Source: DASQUK01 sp963717085
GTDB lineage: Bacteria; Actinomycetota; Acidimicrobiia; Acidimicrobiales; VFJN01
Reading direction: 5' to 3'
NCBI GenBank assembly: GCA_963717085.1
Contig: CAVQVM010000015.1
Coordinates: 368,122 to 432,121 of the forward strand
DNA length: 64,000 nucleotides
Below are positions 10,201 through 16,966 of this stretch, piece by piece (position 1 is the first letter of the stretch; every line of letters begins with the position of its first letter). Below the pieces are notes generated by a model. That model was given only the letters and a program-made list of their open reading frames with translations, was not told the origin of the DNA and ran no database searches. The position numbers and the translations under genes were made by a program.

Positions 10201-10603
10201 GCGGTAGCGCGTGGCTGATCATGACCGCGGTCGATGCCGACACCAGGATCGTGCCGTCGACGGGGAGGGCGGCCAGCTGGAGGGCCCGCTCCACGGCGGA
10301 GCCGCGGTAGCCGTCGTCCGTGGGATCCACTTCACCGGTGCACAGGGCGATGCGCAACGGCCGGCGCTCGGGCCGTGTGACCCCGGCGACGGGCAGTGCC
10401 TCGGCCAGGCGGACCCCAGCCGCAGCTGCGTCCGCAGCGATGTGGAACGCCGCCAGTGCGATGGTGCCCGCGTGCGCCAGGTCGACCGTCCGTTCGAAGA
10501 TGGCGCCGCCCGCGTCCGCCACGGTTTCGTCCAGCTGGTCCCAACCGCCGTGGTCGGGCGAGTCTCCCGGTCCGACCGGAAGGTCGACCAGCAGGATCGT
10601 CAT
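7298..10603 (-). CDS. AAA/TPR regulator with nucleotide-cyclase-like N-terminal domain
   Basis: About 1101 residues. The first roughly 170 resemble a class III cyclase homology domain: an opening strand MTILLVDLPVGPGDS, then IALCTGEVD, a GSAVERALQLAA helix and TILVSASTAVMI, ending in a DLGGLAVSEHRHERVHEL beta-hairpin. A STAND ATPase follows, with Walker A GDPGIGKTT near 216 and Walker B ALLVLDDLQWAE near 330. The remainder is a TPR-like helical repeat region, with no recognisable DNA-binding domain. The cyclase-like part keeps an Asp in the first strand, but other metal or purine residues are not evident, so it may be only a sensor or dimer module. The ATG at 10603 fits the domain; a longer GTG start at 10666 has no better ribosome site. 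Its 3' end faces the GMC-hydrolase gene across 35 bp. Confidence 0.8.
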   Translation of the reverse strand: MTILLVDLPVGPGDSPDHGGWDQLDETVADAGGAIFERTVDLAHAGTIALAAFHIAADAAAAGVRLAEALPVAGVTRPERRPLRIALCTGEVDPTDDGYRGSAVERALQLAALPVDGTILVSASTAVMISHALPRGADLVDLGGLAVSEHRHERVHELRLPASPGDAVAPDDIGASNLGWARRAAAGLVVGRDGPVELLEGAWERARRGEHRIVVVSGDPGIGKTTVAAELALRLHAAGALVLYGRWDEEALAPYQAIREALGTYAAATPKPLLRADLANHAEDLARLLPDLGARIGGVRAALVDDPDAERRRLFDAVTHWLGAVAARHPALLVLDDLQWAERSSLLLLRHVVDAPPDAPVLVVVTLRDGDVEGMGPMHTLGLFEAGDDVERLELSGLPPSAIERLVAQALGRPVDDEEAQIARWLAEETAGNPLFVQEILRGLDVADPSGSLRAVRDRLPERLYDVVRWRLDQLGPQVADALAAASFIGAEFGLEVLAATLDRPTIEVRGCLDDAVHAGLVRDATDERLAFAHAVVRRTLQEELPADRTASLHRRIADVLAERADVSSAAEIAHHYLNAADTHLAAGAPSDAASLAADTADASAIAALAVRWGRAAADQARRETAFEGAVWFLDRVVVVHDQAGTDESLACELRLELAEAHDRAGEFTARDRRHLEAAELARAIDRTDLFMRAALGYGGRLPAAAPPNPTAQGLLEEALDRLAVTDSRARALALARLAHVLTLAAPHAERRAESDDAVAMARRLDAPVVLASVLVSRSLALDGPDDVDEQLELGAEVMAIGRQTGDPELVLQGARARVQALFVIGRHTEAQILARELTALAHEVRHPDHLRIASMWATMWAVIEGRFDEAQARADALRDELRAAGHSQAQLVNVAQTFVLRLLHGGLEALRPVIEAGRQPEAYRLNVWSLLSWLEAGSGNLDQARDLLDEESPDQLATQDRGYLWRPTVVGAAAAASLTGHREWASAAHEALRPYAGRNAVMGYASFLGAVDHHLGTLDAALGRPDAAADELEAGLERHRALGARPFVAVSARWLANVLCERDAPGDADRALLLHAESVALEEELGLASLPPMHPKLAED

Positions 10604-10695
10604 CACCTCGGGCACGCGTCGAGTGACTGTACGACCCCCGTGGGCGGGTGCGCGAAGTGGCGTCACGACCGCACGACGGGCGGTAGCGGCACTCG

Positions 10696-12282
10696 TCAGA
10701 TGAGCGGCGGGACCATTGCCTCGATGAGCGTGGGACCGGGCTCGGCGAGTGCCCGGGCCAGTAGGTCGGCCAGCTCGTCGGCGGTGGTCGCCCGGCTGGC
10801 CGGCACGCCCAACCCCCGCGAGATCGCCACGAAGTCGATGTCGGGCCGGGACAGGTCGAGCAGCTCCTTCGCCTTCGGCCCGGCGGCATCGGCGCCGACC
10901 CGGTTGAGCTCCATGTTGAGGACCGCGTAGGACCGGTTGTTGAACACGATCGTCACGACATCCAGGCCCTCACGGGCCTGCGTCCACAGCGACTGCACGG
11001 TGTACAGCGCGCTGCCGTCAGCCTCCAGGTTGATCACCTTGCGGTCGGGGCAGGCGACCGCGGCGCCGGTCGCCACCGGCATGCCCTGGCCGATCGCGCC
11101 GCCAGTGAGCGTCAGCCAGTCGTGGCGGGGGGCGCCCGCCGTGAGCCCCGGCGCGAACAGGCTCGACGTGTTGCCCTCGTCAGACACGATGGCGCCCTCC
11201 GGCAGCAGGGCCCCGAGGGCGCGGGCGACGGCCTCGGCGGTCAGCGCCCCGGACGGAACGTCCGGCCGATCGGCGGGCTGGCGGGTGGCGGCGTCCTCGG
11301 GGGCGCCCACCAGCGCGGCGAGCGCCTCCAGCGCCCCGGTGGCGTCGCCGCCCGGCGCCGCCAGCATGTGCACGTCGCAGCCGTCCGGCACCAGGTAGCT
11401 GTCCCTGCCCGGATACGCGAAGAAGCTCACCGGGGGCTTGGCATCGACCACCACCAGGTGGCGGAGGCCGTCGAGTTGGGCGCTGGCGAACTCGGCCAGG
11501 TACGCCAGGCGATCGATCGGCGGGAGGCCGGCCCCACGCTCGAGCCTGGTGGGGAACGTCTCCGCCACCAGCTGGGCGCCCGTGGCGTTGGCGAGGCGGC
11601 TGGCGGCCACCAGGCCCGGTGCCCGCAGCGCGGTGCCGCCGAGGAGCAGGCCCACGGGCTCGCCGGAGCGCAGCGCCTTGGCGACCGCGTCGACGACGTC
11701 GGCGTCGGCCGGGACTGCGGCGCGCGCGGGGCCGGCCGGCTCGGCCACGGCGCCGCCCGGGGACCAGCTCACGTCGGCCGGCAGGATCAGCGTGGCCACC
11801 CCGCCCGGGGGCCCGACGGCGGCGGCGACGGTCTCGGCGGCGTCCCTGCCCACGTCCGCGGTGGCCTCCGACCGGCGGATCCAGGCGGAGACGTTGCGGG
11901 CCACCGTCTCGATGTCGGACTCGAGCTGGGCGTCGTACTGCTTGTGGTAGGTGGCGTGGTCGCCGACGATGTTGACGACCGGCACGTGGCCCTTGCGGGC
12001 GTTGTGCAGGTTGGCGAGCCCGTTGCCCAGCCCCGGGCCGAGGTGCAGCAGCGTGGCGGCCGGCCGCCCGGCCATCCGGGCGTAGCCGTCGGAGGCACCG
12101 GTCACGACGCCCTCGAACAACCCGAGCACCCCCCGCATCTCGGGCACGGCGTCGAGCGCGGCCACGAAGTGCATCTCGGACGTTCCCGGGTTGGTGAAGC
12201 AGGTGTCGACGCCACACGCGACCAGCGTGCGGATCAGCGCCTGAGCGCCGTTGACGGCGCTCGGATCAGTGGTCTCGGTCAT
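10696..12282 (-). CDS. Thiamine-diphosphate enzyme, benzoylformate decarboxylase / acetolactate-synthase-like
   Basis: 528 residues with the three-domain TPP-enzyme layout. The N-terminal PYR domain carries the conserved activating Glu in FEGVVTGASDGYARM and a His in LLHLGPGLGN, as in benzoylformate decarboxylases. A middle domain follows, then a C-terminal PP domain with EADGSALY and FNNRSY, the GDG-to-N diphosphate/Mg site (here ADG). Expected chemistry is non-oxidative decarboxylation or carboligation of a 2-keto acid. The ATG abuts the TGA of the upstream hydroxyacid dehydrogenase with no gap, so the two are translationally coupled and probably act in sequence. An IlvB-type anabolic role is less likely because no small subunit or ilvC is nearby. 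Confidence 0.85.
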   Translation of the reverse strand: MTETTDPSAVNGAQALIRTLVACGVDTCFTNPGTSEMHFVAALDAVPEMRGVLGLFEGVVTGASDGYARMAGRPAATLLHLGPGLGNGLANLHNARKGHVPVVNIVGDHATYHKQYDAQLESDIETVARNVSAWIRRSEATADVGRDAAETVAAAVGPPGGVATLILPADVSWSPGGAVAEPAGPARAAVPADADVVDAVAKALRSGEPVGLLLGGTALRAPGLVAASRLANATGAQLVAETFPTRLERGAGLPPIDRLAYLAEFASAQLDGLRHLVVVDAKPPVSFFAYPGRDSYLVPDGCDVHMLAAPGGDATGALEALAALVGAPEDAATRQPADRPDVPSGALTAEAVARALGALLPEGAIVSDEGNTSSLFAPGLTAGAPRHDWLTLTGGAIGQGMPVATGAAVACPDRKVINLEADGSALYTVQSLWTQAREGLDVVTIVFNNRSYAVLNMELNRVGADAAGPKAKELLDLSRPDIDFVAISRGLGVPASRATTADELADLLARALAEPGPTLIEAMVPPLI

Positions 12283-13632
12283 TCACGCCTCATCGAAGAC
12301 GGTGCCCGGGTTCAGGATCCCGTTGGGGTCGAAGGCCGCCTTGATGCGCCGCATGAGGGCGATCTTCTTCGGGTCCTCGAGCTCCATGAAGTAGGCCTTC
12401 TTCTCGGTGCCGAGGCCGTGCTCGCCCGAGATGGCGCCCCCGAGCGCCATGCCGGCCTCGAACAGGGAGCGCAGGAGCCGGTGGCGCACCTCGGGATCGG
12501 CCTGGAACACGCCCATGTGGACGTTGCCGTCGCCGGCGTGGCCGCAGCCGGCGATCCAGGCCTGGTGCTCGGTGGCGAGCTCGCCGACCCGGGTCATGAA
12601 CGCCGGCACCGCCGCCCGGGGCACGACCACGTCGATGATGTCATCGGCGCCGTTGGCCTTGGCTACCCAAAACGCCTTCTCCCGGGCCTCGATCAGCGAG
12701 GCGGCGGCCCCTGGCGGCAACACGTAGACGTCGATGGCGCCCAGCTCGGAGAGCTGCTCGGCTACGGCGTGGGTGTCGGCCTCGAGGCGGTCAGCGTGGC
12801 CGCTCTCCAGCGCCACCACCAGGTAGGCGAACGCCGCCTGGCGCACCTCCTCGGGGATGCCGAGATCGAGTCCCACGTGGGCGGTGGCGGCGGCCATCGT
12901 CAGCATGTCGATGTACTCGAGGATCAGCGGCCCCACGCCGCTGGCCAGGATCTTGGGCACCGCACCGGTGACGGCCTCGAGGGTGGTGAAGGGCGCCAGC
13001 ACGGTCGCCTGATGGGATGCGCGCGGATGCAACTTGAGGTAGGCCCTGGTGACCAGTGCCAGCGTGCCCTCCGACCCGATGATGAGCTGGGTGAGGTCGT
13101 AGCCCGTCGAGACCTTGACGACCTTGCCGCCGCAGTGGATCACCTCTCCCGACGGCAGCACCGCCTCGAGGCCCAGGATGTGGTGCCGGGTGACGCCGTA
13201 CTTGACGGCCCGCATGCCGCCGGCGTTGGTGCCGACGTTGCCGCCGAGGCTGGCGCTGTACTCACCGGGATAGACGGGGTAGACGAGCCCGAGCGGCGCC
13301 AGCTCGGCGTCGAGCTGGTCGAGCTGCACGCCGGGCTCGACCACCGCCACGAAGTTGTCGGTGTCGATCTCGAGGATCCGGTTCATCCGCTCGAACGACA
13401 CGATGATGCCGTCGGCTCGCGGGATGCAGCCACCCGACATCCCCGTGCCCGCGCCCCGGGCGGTCACGGGGATGCGGTGCTCGTCCGCCAGGCGGACGAT
13501 GGCGGCGACCTCGTCGGTCGACGCCGGCGACACGACCGCCAGCGGTCGTTGCGGCTGGGCGGTCAGCGCTTCGTCGTGCCCGTAGTCGTCCTTGATGGCG
13601 TCGCCGGTGTGCACGTGCTCGGCGCCGACCAC
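12283..13632 (-). CDS. glcD: FAD-linked 2-hydroxyacid dehydrogenase (GlcD / D-lactate dehydrogenase type)
   Basis: 449 residues as read. The PCMH-type FAD-binding N-terminal half has VTARGAGTGMSGG and the GEYSASLGGNVGTNAGGMR loop. The C-terminal FAD-oxidase half has the GHAGDGNVHMG metal/substrate motif and ends in ISGEHGLGTEKK and a DPNGILNPG tail typical of GlcD. It should oxidise a 2-hydroxy acid to the 2-keto acid, feeding the coupled decarboxylase. Oddity: in this frame the only start is a GTG at 13632 with no ribosome site, immediately after an in-frame TAA. An ATG at 13664 in another frame begins MVNGAIELLAA, the expected N-terminus, and has a leaderless promoter. One extra base near 13633 would join them, so the gene is probably 12283-13664 with a one-base deletion. 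Confidence 0.85.
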   Translation of the reverse strand: MVGAEHVHTGDAIKDDYGHDEALTAQPQRPLAVVSPASTDEVAAIVRLADEHRIPVTARGAGTGMSGGCIPRADGIIVSFERMNRILEIDTDNFVAVVEPGVQLDQLDAELAPLGLVYPVYPGEYSASLGGNVGTNAGGMRAVKYGVTRHHILGLEAVLPSGEVIHCGGKVVKVSTGYDLTQLIIGSEGTLALVTRAYLKLHPRASHQATVLAPFTTLEAVTGAVPKILASGVGPLILEYIDMLTMAAATAHVGLDLGIPEEVRQAAFAYLVVALESGHADRLEADTHAVAEQLSELGAIDVYVLPPGAAASLIEAREKAFWVAKANGADDIIDVVVPRAAVPAFMTRVGELATEHQAWIAGCGHAGDGNVHMGVFQADPEVRHRLLRSLFEAGMALGGAISGEHGLGTEKKAYFMELEDPKKIALMRRIKAAFDPNGILNPGTVFDEA

Positions 13633-13670
13633 GCGGCGAGGAGCTCGATCGCACCGTTAACCATGGCCGG

Positions 13671-13676
13671 ACACTA
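13671..13676 (-). promoter_or_regulatory. Leaderless -10 element for the glcD-like gene
   Basis: On the minus strand TAGTGT is followed by CCGGCC (6 nt) and ATG at 13664. This matches the TANNNT plus 6-8 nt plus start-codon arrangement of leaderless actinobacterial genes. It supports 13664 as the true translation start. Confidence 0.5.
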
Positions 13677-13679
13677 GTG

Positions 13680-14003
13680 GGGTGGCTCGCAGCACAACGC
13701 TGGTAACCGCCGGCCAGCGGCACCGCTGGACTGCGTCCTCGTCGTCGCCGCAGCTATGGCTGCGCCTTCCTCCTGCGTCCTTGCCAGCCGTGCCGCTGAC
13801 TCGCCGGTTACCGGGCGAGCGCTACGAGCCACCCCACTCGTGGGTGGCTCGCAGCACAACGCTGGTAACCGCCGGCCAGCGGCACCGCTGGACTGCGTCC
13901 TCGTCGTCGCCGCAGCTATGGCTGCGCCTTCCTCCTGCGTCCTTGCCAGCCGTGCCGCTGACTCGCCGGTTACCGGGCGAGCGCTACGAGCCACCCCACT
14001 CGT
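13680..14003. repeat. Two tandem copies of a 162-bp imperfect palindromic element
   Basis: Copy 1 (13680-13841) and copy 2 (13842-14003) look identical over 162 bp. Each copy is itself a long imperfect inverted repeat: it opens with GGGTGGCTCG and closes with CGAGCCACCC. Inside, GGTAACCGCCGG...CAGCGGCACCGCTGG pairs with CCAGCCGTGCCGCTG...CGCCGGTTACC, and the centre is GCAGC-TATG-GCTGC. Because 162 is a multiple of three, open frames run through both copies on either strand, but their products are just repeated 54-residue units with no ribosome site. I read this as a folded repetitive or MITE-like element rather than a gene. It separates the glcD-like gene from the divergent pterin dehydratase gene. 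Confidence 0.85.
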
Positions 14004-14021
14004 GGGGGGAGACGGTGAACA

Positions 14022-14315
14022 ATGGGGGCCATGGCCAAGCTCACCCATGACGAAGCCGAGTCCCGCCTGGCCGAGGTTCCGGGCTGGGGCATCGCCGACG
14101 GCGCACTGCACCGCGAGATCGAGTTCCGCAACTTCATCGAGGCCTTCGGGTTCATGGCGATGGTCGCGCTCGAGGCCGAGAAGCTCGATCACCACCCCGA
14201 CTGGTCCAACTCGTGGAACCGGGTGGTCATCGACATCTCGTCGCACGCCGAGGGGGGCATCACCGACAGGTGCTTCGCCCTCGCCGGGGCGGTGAACAAG
14301 GCCCTCGGCGAGTAG
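14022..14315 (+). CDS. 4a-hydroxytetrahydrobiopterin dehydratase (pterin carbinolamine dehydratase)
   Basis: 97 residues, normal for the family. The PCD signature is visible: EKLDHHPDWSNSWNRVVIDISSH carries the His-His-Pro, Trp and distal His that form the pterin site. It would dehydrate 4a-hydroxytetrahydrobiopterin made by aromatic amino acid hydroxylases; no hydroxylase gene is in the window. The ATG at 14022 follows GGGGGAGA with about 10 nt spacing; ATG at 14031 is an alternative. It begins just 18 nt after the second copy of the 162-bp repeat, so that element may form its 5' flank. The sufU gene converges on it 21 nt downstream. Confidence 0.9.
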   Translation: MGAMAKLTHDEAESRLAEVPGWGIADGALHREIEFRNFIEAFGFMAMVALEAEKLDHHPDWSNSWNRVVIDISSHAEGGITDRCFALAGAVNKALGE

Positions 14316-14336
14316 CGCCCCGGGGCCGGGGATCGA

Positions 14337-14834
14337 TCAGCTGCGAGCTTCGACGTATTCGTCGAGGCCCTGGAGCAACGTGTTCCAGGACAGCGTGGCG
14401 CACTTGATCCGCACCGGGAACTTCACCACGCCCCGCAGGGCTTCGAGGTCGCCCAACTTCACCTCGGCGTCGGGCTCGGCCCCGATCTCGCCGTCGCCAT
14501 CGCCGTCGGAGGGGCCGTCGAGGGACTGCTCGTGGATCGACATCATGCCCTTGAACGCCCGGGACAGGGCGCGTACCTCGTCGAGCGTCTTGCCCTTGAC
14601 GGCCGACGACATCATCGATGCCGACGACTGGCTGATCGAGCAGCCCTGGCCGGCGATACGGATGTCGCGCACGGTGTCGCCCTCGACGTCGAGAAAGAGC
14701 ACGACCTCGTCGCCGCACAGGGGATTGAATCCCTCGACGCGAGCCGCCGGCGGGCTCTCCAGCTCACCCCGGTTCCGCGGGTTGCGGTAGTGGTCGAGGA
14801 TGATCTCTCGGTAGAGGTCTTCGAGGCCCGGCAT
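14337..14834 (-). CDS. sufU: SufU-type Fe-S assembly protein / sulfur acceptor
   Basis: 165 residues, NifU-N/SufU family. Conserved ligands are visible: NPLCGDE near residue 40 (Cys and Asp), GQGCSISQSSAS near 66 and KCATLSWN near 128-135. An acidic low-complexity insert (PSDGDGDGEIGAEP) sits before the third Cys, near where SufU differs from IscU. SufU receives persulfide sulfur from SufS and hands it to the SUF scaffold. It is the last gene of the sufC-sufS-sufU run, 33 nt after sufS. TAGGAT lies 10 nt before its ATG and could be an internal promoter with a very short leader. Confidence 0.95.
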   Translation of the reverse strand: MPGLEDLYREIILDHYRNPRNRGELESPPAARVEGFNPLCGDEVVLFLDVEGDTVRDIRIAGQGCSISQSSASMMSSAVKGKTLDEVRALSRAFKGMMSIHEQSLDGPSDGDGDGEIGAEPDAEVKLGDLEALRGVVKFPVRIKCATLSWNTLLQGLDEYVEARS

Positions 14835-14867
14835 GCGGTTCGCGATCCTATCGGCGGCGATAGACGG

Positions 14868-16135
14868 TCAGATCCCGAAGAAGTCGGACGCGGCGTCGAT
14901 GGCGTCGCCGAGCGCATCGACGTCCGACTCGTCGTTGTACACATACAGCGAGGCCCGGGCGGTGGCGGCCACGCCCAGCTCGCGCATGAGGGGCTTGGCA
15001 CAGTGGTGGCCGGCCCGCACGCACACGCCGTGCTGGTCGAACACCTGCGTCATGTCGTGGGGGTGCAGGTCGCGGTAGGTGAACGACAGCACGCCGCCGC
15101 GCTCGGCCGGCTCGGAGGGCCCGTGGATCCGCAGGTCCCCGCCGAAGCGCTCGGTGAGCGACCGCAGCGCGTACCCCGTCAGGCCGACCTCGTGCTCACG
15201 CACCGACTCCATGCCCAGAGCGCTCAGGTAGTCGACCGCCGCGCCCAGGCCCACCGCCTCCGCGATCGGCGGCGTGCCCGCCTCGAACTTCCACGGCAGC
15301 TCGTTGGGGGTGAAGCCCTCCTTGGTGACGTTCAGGATCATCTCGCCGCCCGTGAGGAAGGGGGGCGTGGCGTCGAGGATGTCCTCGGTGCCCCAGAGGA
15401 CGCCGATGCCGGTGGGCCCGCACATCTTGTGGCCGGTGAAGGCGACGAAGTCGGCCCCCCAGGCGGACACGTCGGTGGGCACGTGTGGCACGTACTGACT
15501 GGCATCGATCACGGCGATCGCCCCGGCGGTGTGGGCCACGTCGACGAGCCGCTCGACCGGGTTGAGCGTGCCGAGCACGTTGGACATGGCGGCGAACGAG
15601 ACCACGCGCGCCCCGTCCACCAGCCGGTCGAGGTCGGTCAGGTCGAGGTGTCCATCGGGCCCGACCGGGATCCAACGCAGCTCGATCCCGAGCTCCGCGA
15701 CCAGCTGGTGCCAGGGGACGATGTTCGCGTGGTGCTCGAGCTCGGTGATCACCACCGGGTCGCCGGCCCGCAGGTTGGCGCGCCCCCACGCCTTGGCCAC
15801 CAGGTTGAGGGCCTCGGTGGCGTTCTTGGCGAACACGGTCTCCCGAGGTGAGCCGGCGCCGACGAATCCGGCGACCTTGGCCCGGGCGCCCTCGAGGGCG
15901 GCCGTGGCCTCCTCGGCGATGAGGTAGGTGCCGCGGTGGACGTTGGCGTTGGACTGCTCGTAGTACCGCTCCATGGCGTCGAGCACGTGGCGGGGCTTCT
16001 GCGACGTGTTGGCCGAGTCGAGGTAGACGAGGCGCTGGCCCCGCACCACGCGGTCGAGGATGGGGAAGTCCTTGCGGATGCGCGCCACGTCGAGACTTCC
16101 CGACGGCGTCGCAGCCGGGCTCACGGATGTCTCGT

Positions 16136-16145
<10 letters not shown>
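14868..16145 (-). CDS. sufS: SufS-type cysteine desulfurase
   Basis: 425 residues, class V aminotransferase fold, group II desulfurase. The PLP lysine is in FTGHKMCGPTG, the catalytic loop has RAGHHCAKPLM (Cys), and the N-terminus contains YLDSANTSQKP. It mobilises sulfur from cysteine as a persulfide for SufU. The ATG at 16145 overlaps the end of sufC by 10 nt, so the genes are translationally coupled. A longer frame to 16502 exists but is antisense-like shadow over sufC and lacks the family N-terminus. It is followed by sufU after 33 nt. Confidence 0.95.
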
Positions 16146-16885
<740 letters not shown>

Positions 16886-16892
16886 GGAGCCC

Positions 16893-16924
16893 AGTGTATT
16901 AGCCCTACGCGCATAGGAGAAATA
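16893..16924 (-). promoter_or_regulatory. sufC promoter with a 28-bp dyad
   Basis: Minus-strand TACACT (16898-16893) sits 7 nt before the sufC ATG, a leaderless -10. Immediately upstream is an imperfect inverted repeat at 16897-16924: left arm TATTAGCCCTACGC and the complement of right arm GCATAGGAGAAATA agree at 10 of 14 positions, with core CCTA-N6-TAGG. A repressor such as an Rrf2- or SufR-type Fe-S sensor could bind here; the identity is inference. Confidence 0.5.
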
Positions 16925-16952
16925 CCCCCCTTGCCCGTTCCGGACCCCCGAG

Positions 16953-16958
16953 TAAGGT
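16953..16958 (+). promoter_or_regulatory. Leaderless -10 for the debranching-type enzyme gene
   Basis: TAAGGT is followed by 8 nt and the ATG at 16967, consistent with a leaderless or nearly leaderless transcript. It is back to back with the sufC promoter, so both genes share an 81-bp intergenic region. Confidence 0.4.
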
Positions 16959-16966
16959 CACCGGCA

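Noticed and set aside
13682..14246. Frames translating the tandem 162-bp repeat
   Set aside because: Open only because 162 is divisible by three; no start signals and mirror frames are open on both strands.
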